The notes below the pieces were generated by a model. It saw nothing but the letters and a program-made list of their open reading frames with translations, was not told the DNA's origin and searched no databases. Below, piece by piece: positions 29,721-38,918 of a DNA stretch of 55,534 nt (position 1 is the stretch's first letter; every line of letters starts with the position of its first letter). Source of the DNA: a virus. Both the position numbers and the translations under genes were made by a program. The stretch covers positions 1 to 55,534 of IMG/VR virus record IMGVR_UViG_3300031277_000003; one strand, given 5' to 3'.

Positions 29721-31984
29721 TATACTATTGCCCCGCGGCGAGAAAGTTCATGTTTTATATTCTTGTCTATCTGAATAGCAAGATCGCGCATTGCAGCATT
29801 GTTTCCTATAAAATTGCCATGTAAATTTACCATAATAGTAGTTTTACTACCACCGGAAGATATCTTTGATAAAATATTATCAAGCCTTTGCGATGTATCA
29901 GCCGCCACAACCCGTTCACCTTTTTGTAGTAACCATGTTCCGGTTTCTGGCACGCTTTCAATTCCATCATGCGCCATACCAGCCAGCATTGCAGCGGTTA
30001 CACCGCCAACCATAGGTTGTGTAACCGCTTCAGCGGCAGCCATTGCACCCGGAGCCATAGCCCAACCGACATACGGAATAGCAGCGGCTGATGCATAGGC
30101 GTTTATTCCAGCAAGTAATGACCCCGCCTCTGCCGCAGCAACCATTTCTGGTATTGCGGCGGCATGGACTGCTTTATTCGCTGCAATTTTTGTAATCTTA
30201 TATACCAACCATTGAGCGATCATTTCTCCGATTGCTGATAGCATTGATTTTGCTATTCCAAGAGCCATATTTTTAAATGATTCCTCAAGGTTCTCGGAAT
30301 CCATTATTGCCGATGCAAAAAAATCACCAAACTGTGAAGATAAATTACTTATAGAATCACCAACAATCTGATCCATATTTTTCATATTGTTTTCGAGTGA
30401 TACCAAATAATTATCCCAATAGCTTTCATTAAATTCATTATTTATTTTTTCAAGTTCCGCAGTTTTGATTCGTTCTATTTGTTGCCGCTCTTCACTGTCC
30501 TCTTCATATAATTCTTTCAACTTTGCGAATTTATATTCATGTAGTTTCAACTCTCGTTTATGATTGTCTTTTGTATTGTTTATTTCCGCAATATCTGCTT
30601 CTTCAATGTATTGTCTCAATACCGCGTCTCTTGCAATATCCTCTTTGAGCTGCCTATCATTTTCTGCTGCTATCGCCGCATTTGAATTTTTTATTAATTC
30701 AAGTCTTTGCTTGTTTACTTTCGATGTTTCTTCAATAACCTTTCCAAAATCAGCCCAAGAAGTATCTTCTCCAGTTAGCTTCTTATTAAGTGCAATCATT
30801 TTCTGATTGAAAATTTCTTGTGCGGCCAATTTATCACCGGTGATTTCGATAAATTCATCTCGGTCTTTTTCGTATTCCGATTTTAGCACATTGAATATTT
30901 TAGGTGTTATCTTATCAAGGCTTGAAAAGGCCAATTTATATTTATTGACAACTTCTTGTCCGATCTCACCACCGACATCACCAGCGTCAACATTAGAAAG
31001 TGAACCTATTTCCTCTTTTAATATTTTTATTTGTGCTCGTGCCGATCCTATAGTATTAACAAAAGCACCCTCTGATGTCATTGTTGCAAAGGTTTTTACG
31101 CCAGCCTCCTCGGCGTCTTTAAGTGCAGCTTCAAGCGAAATTAGCTCTTCTTTAAGTTTATCGATATAAGGAGTCTCCTTAACTTCTCGGTCTGCGGCTT
31201 TGAAAAAACTTGAAATTGCAATAGTGGCACCGGTTATTCCTTGCGTTACCGCTATTATAGTTGGAGCTAATTCAATAAAAGCAGAAGTGAGCTGTGTTTT
31301 TATTATTCTTGACATCGTATCCATTTTGTCATTTGCAATTTCAGCGTTTTTGATTAAATCTCCATCGATTACAAGGCCAAGATCTCTTGCTTCCTTTCTT
31401 AATTGTTCGTAATCATCTACCATTATTGATATTCGTTGACCCGATCTTCCAAATGCCGCAGCGGCAATTGCTGCACGGTCTGAAGAATTAGCAACATCTT
31501 TCATTGACTTGAAAACAAGATCAAGTGCTTCATCAGTAGATTTTGCCGATGTCACTTGACCCATCAATGCTTTATTTGTTTTATTCAGGTATGTATATAA
31601 TGCACCGGTACCTGCTCTCAATTCACCAACGCGCTTATTGAATTGCTGCATACCTTGATCAAGGTCTCCGAACGCTATTCCTGATAAGCTTGCTGCATGT
31701 CTCATTTCTTGAATGGTATCAGTGGTAACACCCGCTGTTTTTGATACCTTTCCTATTGCGTCGGCAGAAGACAGGCTCATTTTTGTAAAAGCGATTGCCG
31801 CCGCAGGTGCCGCAATCGCTATCCCCGCAGCCCACGCATCTATTCTTTTCATTGAGTTTTTAAATGATGCGCTTATATCGGAAGATGCTTTTTTAGATTT
31901 GCGCGAGGCTTGATCAAGTGGCCCTATAAAACCACCTGTTTTCGCGACAAGGTCCAAAGTCAAAACTCCAAGTGAACTTGCCAT
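29720..31984 (-). CDS. Tape measure protein
   Basis: 754 aa. The N-terminal half is helical with LDQASRKSKKASSDISASFKNSMKRIDAWAAG. A central coiled-coil-rich region (about 270-530) is followed by hydrophobic segments (about 585-680, with AAAIPEMVAAAEAGSLLAGINAY). SVPETGTWLLQKGERVVAADTSQRLD near the C-terminus is a common tape measure ending. It sets tail length and is injected with the DNA. Confidence 0.92.
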   Translation of the reverse strand: MASSLGVLTLDLVAKTGGFIGPLDQASRKSKKASSDISASFKNSMKRIDAWAAGIAIAAPAAAIAFTKMSLSSADAIGKVSKTAGVTTDTIQEMRHAASLSGIAFGDLDQGMQQFNKRVGELRAGTGALYTYLNKTNKALMGQVTSAKSTDEALDLVFKSMKDVANSSDRAAIAAAAFGRSGQRISIMVDDYEQLRKEARDLGLVIDGDLIKNAEIANDKMDTMSRIIKTQLTSAFIELAPTIIAVTQGITGATIAISSFFKAADREVKETPYIDKLKEELISLEAALKDAEEAGVKTFATMTSEGAFVNTIGSARAQIKILKEEIGSLSNVDAGDVGGEIGQEVVNKYKLAFSSLDKITPKIFNVLKSEYEKDRDEFIEITGDKLAAQEIFNQKMIALNKKLTGEDTSWADFGKVIEETSKVNKQRLELIKNSNAAIAAENDRQLKEDIARDAVLRQYIEEADIAEINNTKDNHKRELKLHEYKFAKLKELYEEDSEERQQIERIKTAELEKINNEFNESYWDNYLVSLENNMKNMDQIVGDSISNLSSQFGDFFASAIMDSENLEESFKNMALGIAKSMLSAIGEMIAQWLVYKITKIAANKAVHAAAIPEMVAAAEAGSLLAGINAYASAAAIPYVGWAMAPGAMAAAEAVTQPMVGGVTAAMLAGMAHDGIESVPETGTWLLQKGERVVAADTSQRLDNILSKISSGGSKTTIMVNLHGNFIGNNAAMRDLAIQIDKNIKHELSRRGAIV

Positions 31985-32673
31985 CTATTGCCATTCCTTT
32001 AAATCGTCTGCCGTCAATTCCGGTTCATCAAGATGCGGCGCGAAATCATATATCTTATACGGAGGAGTATTTTCAGGTCTGTACCTGTTCGCAATCATTT
32101 GAGTAATTTGTGCCATTGAATTTTCAATCCTCATCCCAACGTGCAAAGATCCGCGGCGGTTTCTATATGCAATCCAGCTCGTAAATTCTTCGTAGCTGAT
32201 ATTATTCTGTGCCTCTTCAATCGTCTTTCCTCCGATACCACATAATACAAGTTCATGCCAAAGCTCATCTATCGGCGTCAGATCTTCTTTTTTTTTATTG
32301 CTCCGTTGACCTCTCCAATTGCGGCAAGCAGGGCAATAGTAAGGCTATGATTCAAAGGCCCTCGTTCCCTTATCTTTGCTTTCCTATCTTTCTCTTCTTT
32401 GGTATCGCCTTTTTCGTCTACCACGTTCCCGGTAATATCCTCAACACTGAAAACCTGATTTCCGTTTTTATCACAGATACACGATGCGATACGCCCGGCA
32501 ATGACTTCCCCGCCGAATTGACGAACATCGGATACCGCCGATTTATAAGAAAGCTTCCTCACATAAGCGGTCGCGGTAAGTGTCTCGCCGTCCTGTTCCC
32601 ATTTAATTTCTTTTTCAACAGGAGCGCCGGTAAATGCACCGGCACCCTGAAGAGAATTAATACTTAATTCCAT
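31985..32673 (-). CDS. Tail assembly chaperone, -1 frameshift product
   Basis: The gene at 32278-32673 ends just after nine A residues (mRNA sense; T9 at 32288-32296 on the plus strand). Slipping back one base there joins it to an ATG-less frame of about 100 codons that begins EDLTPIDELW and includes IEEAQNNISYEEFTSWIAYRNRRGSLHVGMRIE and YDFAPHLDEPE, the typical C-terminal domain of gpGT-type chaperones. It stops one base before the tape measure start. The fusion is 229 aa. Such fusions wrap the tape measure during tail assembly in many siphoviruses. Confidence 0.85.
32278..32673 (-). CDS. Tail assembly chaperone, short form (gpG-like)
   Basis: 131 aa with WEQDGETLTATAYVRKLSYKSAVSD near the N-terminus and NHSLTIALLAAIGEVNGAIKKKK at the end. 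The A9 tract encoding the lysines is the slippery site. The short form is expected to be made in excess of the fusion. Confidence 0.85.
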   Translation of the reverse strand: MELSINSLQGAGAFTGAPVEKEIKWEQDGETLTATAYVRKLSYKSAVSDVRQFGGEVIAGRIASCICDKNGNQVFSVEDITGNVVDEKGDTKEEKDRKAKIRERGPLNHSLTIALLAAIGEVNGAIKKKKI

Positions 32674-32674
32674 A

Positions 32675-33148
32675 TTACACGCTCTTTTCGGTCCACGTTG
32701 AAGTCCCGGTACGCTGCAGCGCGATGGTTGATTTTACAACACTGTTCGTGTTGAAATCCATCGGGAAATCGGCAACATAAGCATTGAACTGAAACCATGT
32801 CCGGCTTGTCGCCAAAACATAATCCCCGCTCGAATCGACATCGGCATCAACGGTCCCATCAGACCAACCAATAGCCCATTCGAGATATTCAACCGTATCA
32901 TCGATTGAAAGCTCGTGGAGCCTGATGTGGCTCGCGTTCGTAGGATCGGCATTGATCTCCATAGATGCCTGTCCAGGGGTGCGTAGCCCACGCATAAACG
33001 TCTTTACCGTATCGGTAAGAGAAGTAGTCTCAATCTGATCTGCAGGCGCCCCTCCGGGGTTAAACGTGGTTACACTCGTAACCTCGACAATCGAATCATC
33101 TTCAGGATCGATAAAATAAATCTGTGTTCCTTGAGTTAATTTAGCCAT
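32675..33148 (-). CDS. Major tail tube protein
   Basis: 157 aa. DQIETTSLTDTVKTFMRGLRTPGQASMEIN and the beta-sandwich pattern fit siphovirus tail tube proteins. It stands directly upstream of the chaperone gene, the usual place. Ribosome site AAGGAG. Confidence 0.85.
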   Translation of the reverse strand: MAKLTQGTQIYFIDPEDDSIVEVTSVTTFNPGGAPADQIETTSLTDTVKTFMRGLRTPGQASMEINADPTNASHIRLHELSIDDTVEYLEWAIGWSDGTVDADVDSSGDYVLATSRTWFQFNAYVADFPMDFNTNSVVKSTIALQRTGTSTWTEKSV

Positions 33149-33158
33149 AATTTTCTCC

Positions 33159-33524
33159 TTATCTGGCTGTGAAAAAGTTTATATCGAAAGAATACCTATA
33201 ATGACCTGTTGAATTATCTATCTGTTCCCCCCTCCAGGCTGTAATATGAGCGTATGGCTCAAGCGCATCCCTCAAAGCTTCCGCCCCTGATCTTGCCGAT
33301 TCAGCACTCGACGCGTAAATATCCATCTGCACAAGAAAGTTATCAATATCAGGGGAATTACCGATATAATTTTCTGGCGTACCTCCTATTATTTGCCATA
33401 CCGCATAAGGCAATGTGACCCCCTCCGGAGCACTGCCAAACGGAAAAACTCTTATCGGGCTCGTTCCGAATACGGTTTTTACCGTTGCATCACCAGCTAT
33501 TATAGCAAATAATGGAGGGTACAT
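33159..33524 (-). CDS. Tail terminator (DUF3168-like)
   Basis: 121 aa. GVTLPYAVWQIIGGTPENYIG, DIYASSAESARSGAEALRDAL and the final YRYSFDINFF match the DUF3168/gpU-like tail terminator pattern. Caps the tail tube and joins it to the head. Confidence 0.82.
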   Translation of the reverse strand: MYPPLFAIIAGDATVKTVFGTSPIRVFPFGSAPEGVTLPYAVWQIIGGTPENYIGNSPDIDNFLVQMDIYASSAESARSGAEALRDALEPYAHITAWRGEQIDNSTGHYRYSFDINFFTAR

Positions 33525-34000
33525 TATGCTGCCACCTTCTTGGCATTTTTAATTGCCCTGTCGATCGCTTTTTTATATTGACCTATAAACTCATTTGTTG
33601 CCGCCGAAATATTGTTTTCGAGCGCAGGCCGCATGAACGGATGTGCAGACATTTTCTCTGTACCGAATTCAATCAATCGCCAATGCGGTGTCGGTGCTTT
33701 CGGTGAAATATCGCCGCCCTTATTTAACTGCGCACCATGCAAAACACCTACTCGAAACATCAAATTTCCTAATCGTTTGAAAGTTCTATTACTAAATCTC
33801 ACAGCTATATTGCTTTGAATACTTCTACCGGTCGCCGGATCGTCTATTGTAGCCGCGGATGTTTTAGCCGCATTTGCCACAAGGTTGGCAGCTTTACGCA
33901 ATGCAAATCGACCGCCCTTATATTTGACATCGTTTTTTATCGATGCAAACTTACCCAAAAGCTCATCTAACCCTTTAAGTTCAAATTGAGTATCAGGCAT
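33524..34000 (-). CDS. HK97 gp10-like tail completion protein
   Basis: 158 aa. FELKGLDELLGKFASI, RKAANLVANAAK, WRLIEFGTEKMSAHPFMRPALENN are the signature blocks of the HK97 gp10 family. Connector or neck component. Confidence 0.88.
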   Translation of the reverse strand: MPDTQFELKGLDELLGKFASIKNDVKYKGGRFALRKAANLVANAAKTSAATIDDPATGRSIQSNIAVRFSNRTFKRLGNLMFRVGVLHGAQLNKGGDISPKAPTPHWRLIEFGTEKMSAHPFMRPALENNISAATNEFIGQYKKAIDRAIKNAKKVAA

Positions 34001-34328
34001 CTATTACCTCGGCAAGCATAAGGGTAAGATATTCAAGCCCGGAATCTTTATCAGATAACGGAGGGCCAACTATTTCATACGTTTTCGTTCTAAATTGAAT
34101 TCTCATTCCCGCGGTAATATCGGATCGATACCTTATTACTGCCCGTACAGACGTTTGATTTTGAGTTGTAGCGGACGCGATAAACTCCTTTGTTGAATAC
34201 GATTCGAACGATCCCCAAACAGTATCGAGTTCAGTCCAGGTCAATTCCATATCGCCGGTATCGGAATCCTGCTCTTCAGTAGATTCCAGTATCGTTAATC
34301 GGTGACGTAATTTTCCGGCCTCAAGCAT
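33993..34328 (-). CDS. Head-tail adaptor (SPP1 gp16-like)
   Basis: 111 aa. LRHRLTILESTEEQDSDTGD and WTELDTVWGSFE are typical of phage head-tail joining proteins. Overlaps the gp10-like gene by 8 nt. Confidence 0.88.
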   Translation of the reverse strand: MLEAGKLRHRLTILESTEEQDSDTGDMELTWTELDTVWGSFESYSTKEFIASATTQNQTSVRAVIRYRSDITAGMRIQFRTKTYEIVGPPLSDKDSGLEYLTLMLAEVIDA

Positions 34329-35018
34329 TTAAGCCACTTTTCTCATTATTCTTCTGTTAAATTTATTAATATGATGCCTAAAACTCAAACAACAGTTTTT
34401 TCTTAAATCCTCATCGATTGAATAAATACTCAATCCTGTTTTCCATAATATAAAGGGGAAACTTATTTGATCTCTATAATGATCATTTAACGATATTTCA
34501 TTCCACCATAATTCCATTGCATCTGAAATTTCTTTTTCATTATGCCTTCGAAACAATACTCCGCATTCATAAAGACCGAATTTTTCAGGCATTCCAATTT
34601 TTATATATTCTTTTAAGTTATTAAAAATATGTGATATCTCACATTTATCAACTTCTATAACTCGCTCCATCTCTTTATAAATACAATTCCTTTTTGGGTG
34701 TAAATGCAATGCCATGTTATACCCATCAAGATAACTATTGCATTTATCTACAATATTATTTTTAGGAATTACATTCCCATCCACCCATATTGATATTTCG
34801 TAATCTTTAAATATCCTATGCGGTAATATCTTTGGATATTTTGCTATTAGAACAGGATTTTTTCCGTTAAATTCAAATGGCACTATCTTCCATATTTTTG
34901 ATCTTATAATTTGATCAGTAAAACATATATAGTCAACATTAGGTATCGGTTCGGGATCTCTTAAAATATCCTTTGTGTGACCTGCAATTGCCGTATATAT
35001 AACTATTTTGTTATTCAT
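34329..35018 (-). CDS. DUF616-type glycosyltransferase
   Basis: 229 aa. VIYTAIAGHTKDI, VDYICFTDQ, AKYPKILPHRIFKDYEISIWVDGN and HPKRNCIYKEMERV match the DUF616 (TOD1/MUCI70-like) glycosyltransferase pattern; the DGN Asp probably holds the metal. Lower GC than the surrounding structural genes. First of three glycan-related genes inserted between connector and fibre genes; probably decorates virion or host surface. Confidence 0.8.
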   Translation of the reverse strand: MNNKIVIYTAIAGHTKDILRDPEPIPNVDYICFTDQIIRSKIWKIVPFEFNGKNPVLIAKYPKILPHRIFKDYEISIWVDGNVIPKNNIVDKCNSYLDGYNMALHLHPKRNCIYKEMERVIEVDKCEISHIFNNLKEYIKIGMPEKFGLYECGVLFRRHNEKEISDAMELWWNEISLNDHYRDQISFPFILWKTGLSIYSIDEDLRKNCCLSFRHHINKFNRRIMRKVA

Positions 35019-35080
35019 AAATTAATTCTTGCTCGATATTGCTATCGATATTTTTGAAAAAAGGAATTATTACAGATAAT

Positions 35081-35779
35081 TTATACAAATTTTCTCTCCA
35101 TTAAATCAATGTAAACTTCAGCGTCATCGCACCATTGCACCAATTTTAAATAATCTTTGTCCAGTTTATAGTATTGGATTAATCCACCAATTCCGGCATT
35201 TTCACGTCCAGGCATTCCCTTTATAGAACAATGAAGTTTTAAATCACGGCCATTCTTTAATAATCCAGTATTGTTTTTCCATAATCTTAAATCGATAGAA
35301 ATATTTCCCGGAATAGACTTTATCAAATTTGGAATAAATGACTTATTAAAAGCCGTTTGAGAAAGTGAAGCATGGGTATTTTTTCCCATTTCACGATAAC
35401 CGGGAACTTTCACATTGTAATAATTTGTTCCCCATAGCCCGACAAGATCACACTGTTCGAGAAGGCTATGCATAAAAAATATATAGCCATTAGAATACCA
35501 GTCATCATCTTCCATTATCAGTACATCATCACATTTAACTTCTGATAATGCGGCTAAAAGATTTCTTCCTATACTATACCCTGATTCATTTTTGCTTTTC
35601 TCTTTCCTGATATAATGAGCATATTCCGGCAACCCGTCAGTTCCGTATGGCGTATCACCATCATCAACGATAATCCATTGATCAGGTTTCATTATCTGAT
35701 TTTTCATCCACCGGTCACGCAACAGTCCGAACGCAAGCGGCCTGTCACCGGTTGGTGTTATGACGGTAATTCCGTTCAC
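35081..35779 (-). CDS. Family-2-like glycosyltransferase
   Basis: 232 aa. VITPTGDRPLAF, QWIIVDDGDTPYG and VLIMEDDDWY give the GT-A nucleotide-sugar-binding pattern, with the DDD motif chelating the metal near 92-94. Overlaps the upstream gene by 4 nt. Partner of the DUF616 gene. Confidence 0.82.
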   Translation of the reverse strand: MNGITVITPTGDRPLAFGLLRDRWMKNQIMKPDQWIIVDDGDTPYGTDGLPEYAHYIRKEKSKNESGYSIGRNLLAALSEVKCDDVLIMEDDDWYSNGYIFFMHSLLEQCDLVGLWGTNYYNVKVPGYREMGKNTHASLSQTAFNKSFIPNLIKSIPGNISIDLRLWKNNTGLLKNGRDLKLHCSIKGMPGRENAGIGGLIQYYKLDKDYLKLVQWCDDAEVYIDLMERKFV

Positions 35780-36318
35780 TTTAAAACATCCTCAAGGTTT
35801 GCAATTTCAAAACAATCCAATTCGGTATACCGGCTACAATTATAGATTTTAACACCAAGCTTTTTTGCAGAATCCGATACCCGCTTAAAATGGCCTTTCC
35901 ACATATTAACTTTATCTTTATTTGGATTGCGTAATTTTTTTCCGATATGATCACCGTGCCAGTGAATACCGTTTTTCAATGAGCAATCATACCCAAGAAG
36001 AGCAATATTTTTAAACCCTTTGAATATTCCGAACTGTATAGCACGCATACCGGAATTGTAGCCGCCTGAAGCGAAATGAAAATTTATTTTATACTTATTC
36101 GCTGCGGTTGTTGAACAGGTCCATTTTTCTACGTCAATATTTATTTTATTGAAATAGATATCCCACCATTTAGTATCACCGGCGTAAATATAGTCACAAA
36201 AAGAAGCGATTTCCCATGAGTTATTAACGGCAACGGTTTTTATACTGCTCTGTTTTACCAACTCACAATCATCAGCGGTAAGACTCGGCCCTGATGCTAT
36301 GCAGAAAAGATCAATCAC
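35776..36318 (-). CDS. Rossmann-like glycan-related protein
   Basis: 180 aa. FCIASGPSLTADDCELVKQ, VAVNNSWEIASFCDYIYAGDTKWW and SGMRAIQFGIFKGFKNIALLGYDCS match a family common in phages and related to DUF115/Maf-type glycosyltransferases. Substrate unknown. Confidence 0.7.
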   Translation of the reverse strand: MIDLFCIASGPSLTADDCELVKQSSIKTVAVNNSWEIASFCDYIYAGDTKWWDIYFNKINIDVEKWTCSTTAANKYKINFHFASGGYNSGMRAIQFGIFKGFKNIALLGYDCSLKNGIHWHGDHIGKKLRNPNKDKVNMWKGHFKRVSDSAKKLGVKIYNCSRYTELDCFEIANLEDVLK

Positions 36319-36335
36319 AATATTAATACCAGTTG

Positions 36336-36620
36336 TTATATGATTATTTCAGAACTTGACTCCGACACCTTAATAATAAATGACCTTTCAGCGGTTCGCC
36401 CGTCTGAAGTTGTTATTGTATTAGTAATAACATATCGTGACCCATTAGTACCTCCAGACAGCCAAACCGTTGCAGTAGTGGTAGTGTTTGACGAGCTATC
36501 CTTAGTAATACCAGTTTGAACAACAAAAGCACTTGTACTAATCGTATCAGTATCGAGCCAATCAGACCAATTTACCTGATAATCAAGAACCTCTTGTGGA
36601 TCTTTTACAAACTGCTGCAT
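36336..36620 (-). CDS. Ig-like phage fibre domain protein
   Basis: 94 aa. KDPQEVLDYQVNWSDWLDTDTI, ATVWLSGGTNGSRYVITNTITTSDGRTAERS is a widespread small Ig-like fibre or decoration protein pattern. Gene-poor stretch 36621-36729 follows on the upstream side; nothing recognised there. Confidence 0.75.
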   Translation of the reverse strand: MQQFVKDPQEVLDYQVNWSDWLDTDTISTSAFVVQTGITKDSSSNTTTTATVWLSGGTNGSRYVITNTITTSDGRTAERSFIIKVSESSSEIII

Positions 36621-36729
36621 TATAATACCTTACTATCATTTTATTTTTTTTAATCGGAGTTAACGTCAATATCACCGATTGCAAACTTCGGTTTCCGCTA
36701 CATTAGAGAATGACATTTTTTACTCCTTA

Positions 36730-36984
36730 TTAAATTATTATGCTTCTGTTTTCATAGTCTACTTCTAAAGTTCTATTATCTGTCAGAATAAATATCGTTC
36801 TTTCGTCAGGTGTTATTATTATTTCCGTTGAAACATCGAGCCCGATCCAATACCCGAGAACGTTCTCACTGTCATCGGTGGAAAACGAACTATCGGGAGT
36901 CAGCGGGATAAAAAGCAAACTGGTTATCCCGAACGTAGCCAGGTTCATGGCGCTTCTCCGGAGATCGACGGTATCGAAAGCCAT
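36730..36984 (-). CDS. Small structural protein, unknown
   Basis: 84 aa. TPDERTIFILTDNRTLEVDYENRSIII resembles the small proteins often encoded beside the Ig-like decoration protein. Overlaps the upstream fibre gene by one base. Confidence 0.55.
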   Translation of the reverse strand: MAFDTVDLRRSAMNLATFGITSLLFIPLTPDSSFSTDDSENVLGYWIGLDVSTEIIITPDERTIFILTDNRTLEVDYENRSIII

Positions 36985-38918
36985 CAGCTCATCGCCCCCG
37001 AGGTTTGTGTTGTTCCGTCGTCGGTCAGCGTTCTGGTTCCCAAAGTGCTGACCCCATCACTCTGATAAATCGTATGCACGCCAGTATCTTTATTGAAAGT
37101 TGCTTTCTGTATTGCAGAGTGAACTAAATATGCAAGTTTACCCGCAAGGGCGGCCCCGTCGGCTGGCTTTGCCGTTACCTCTGCAAAAGCGGAAAGAAAA
37201 ACAGTTTGCAGCGCGTCGGTATCCGCGAGAACCGCATCAACCACGGTATCAATTGTATCGAGTTTTCCCTCATTGGTATCGCCCTGGGAGGTCAATTCAT
37301 CGAGGATAAGATCGACACGCCCGCCGTTCGTGATATCGGTTTGCAGCTCGTTGGTATCGGCTACAATCGCCGCGAGTTGCGTGCTGTTGCTATCCATCTC
37401 CGCCCGGTTTTCCGCTGCGGTTGGAAGCGCGGCGTGCTCCGCCGGTAGAGTGGTTCCGGTATCTACGAGAATGGCGTCTGCCGTGGTATCGATAATATCT
37501 ATTTTCGCATCAATCGCCGACAGTGCGCCCGGGGTATCATCGGTCTGGAGTTCGTTGGTATCAGCGAGGATAGCATCGAGAATCAAATCAAGCCTCCCGC
37601 CGTCTGCCCAGTCTACTACTACCGTCGATCCGGTATTGAGAACGGCGAAATAACTATCCCCGTCCGGAATCGTCGCCCATGCCGGTGTAACCGTCGCTGT
37701 TTTAGTCGCGCCGTCATATCCTACACAAGTCCGGGCCTGTCCTGCTCCGGTCCCTAAAACTATGGCGATCAGTTGCCCTTTGTAAAAATCATTTACCGCT
37801 GAGGCCCCGGCATCAAGATCGATTGTCGTTACTCCTCCGGCATCGCCGCATTGAGCAACCCGCACAACAACGGTAGAATAAGTTGTCCCTACGGCAAGGC
37901 CCATCGTGCCCGCTCCGGTATGCCCTGATTGCGCCTCATCCCATACCGCATCTGCAATACCTTCCTCGGTAAGAGCCGATCCACCGGCGTTATCCGCTGT
38001 CTCTTTTACCACCGATCCGGCAACCGCAGATGCGTAATCCGTACCGCTGTCGGTATTAAATAGGTCGGCAAGCGCCGAAGCCTGAATCTCGTCAACACTC
38101 ACATCGGCCACCGCCGTATCGAGTTCCGCCTTTGTCGGGGGATCGTAAGCGGTAAGTGCGTCAGCGCACTCGCTTTGTACCTCAGCGTCCCAATTGGCGT
38201 TCCAGGGCACCGCTGTAAACTGGTCTCCTGTCCCTCCCGCTTCGGTAAGACCGGCACCTGCTGCCCCTATCTCTGCGGTATCAACCAAAATGTCATCGAC
38301 AATCCCGTCAACGGTATCAAGTTTCCCGTCATGAGTGGCTAATGCTGTTGCGGTCGCCGCGCTATCGGTCCCGCGCATATCGGAATTGGTCGTACAGGTA
38401 TCGGTAAGCACAACACCCGCAACTTTATGAGTCGTTGGATCATACCCGGTATCGGCAAAGTCTTTTAAATCGGTTGCGGATTGTGCGACTCCGCCGATCA
38501 TGGTCAGGTTTGCATCCACTTCACCAGTTGCCTGGATATCAAGGGTGCGTCCTGCTGTCGTCGGGCGCAAGGTGCAGCCGATTGAAAACCCGCCCACCCA
38601 GGCGTTAAGCGTTCCGCCGTCAACGGTCACACCTTCAATGCGGACAAGATACCTCGACCCTGCGGAATAAAAACCGGCGTCCGTATTGTCACTTAAATCA
38701 ATATGGATCATGTGGTTTCCAGTAATACTATCGAAATCAATATCAACGGTCATCCCGTTATCACTCGCCCGTTGCGTCGCACTTCCATCCTTGTGGATCT
38801 CAATATCCCCGGCGGCCAAATTTGTCATCGTGACCGATGCCGTCGGGTCGTCGGATGAAAAAGAATTTACCGGTATATGAACCGTTTCCGTAGTGTCAAA
38901 ATCGCCTGCATTATACAT
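36984..38918 (-). CDS. Long fibre/baseplate protein with repeats
   Basis: 644 aa. The N-terminal 120 residues are beta-rich (attachment domain). From about 160 the chain contains repeated units such as DTVDGIVDDILVDT, ILADTNELQTDD and LVDTGTTLPAEHAAL, which suggest a trimeric coiled or beta shaft. Ala/Asp/Thr-rich. High GC compared with its neighbours, suggesting a different origin. Confidence 0.7.
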   Translation of the reverse strand: MYNAGDFDTTETVHIPVNSFSSDDPTASVTMTNLAAGDIEIHKDGSATQRASDNGMTVDIDFDSITGNHMIHIDLSDNTDAGFYSAGSRYLVRIEGVTVDGGTLNAWVGGFSIGCTLRPTTAGRTLDIQATGEVDANLTMIGGVAQSATDLKDFADTGYDPTTHKVAGVVLTDTCTTNSDMRGTDSAATATALATHDGKLDTVDGIVDDILVDTAEIGAAGAGLTEAGGTGDQFTAVPWNANWDAEVQSECADALTAYDPPTKAELDTAVADVSVDEIQASALADLFNTDSGTDYASAVAGSVVKETADNAGGSALTEEGIADAVWDEAQSGHTGAGTMGLAVGTTYSTVVVRVAQCGDAGGVTTIDLDAGASAVNDFYKGQLIAIVLGTGAGQARTCVGYDGATKTATVTPAWATIPDGDSYFAVLNTGSTVVVDWADGGRLDLILDAILADTNELQTDDTPGALSAIDAKIDIIDTTADAILVDTGTTLPAEHAALPTAAENRAEMDSNSTQLAAIVADTNELQTDITNGGRVDLILDELTSQGDTNEGKLDTIDTVVDAVLADTDALQTVFLSAFAEVTAKPADGAALAGKLAYLVHSAIQKATFNKDTGVHTIYQSDGVSTLGTRTLTDDGTTQTSGAMS

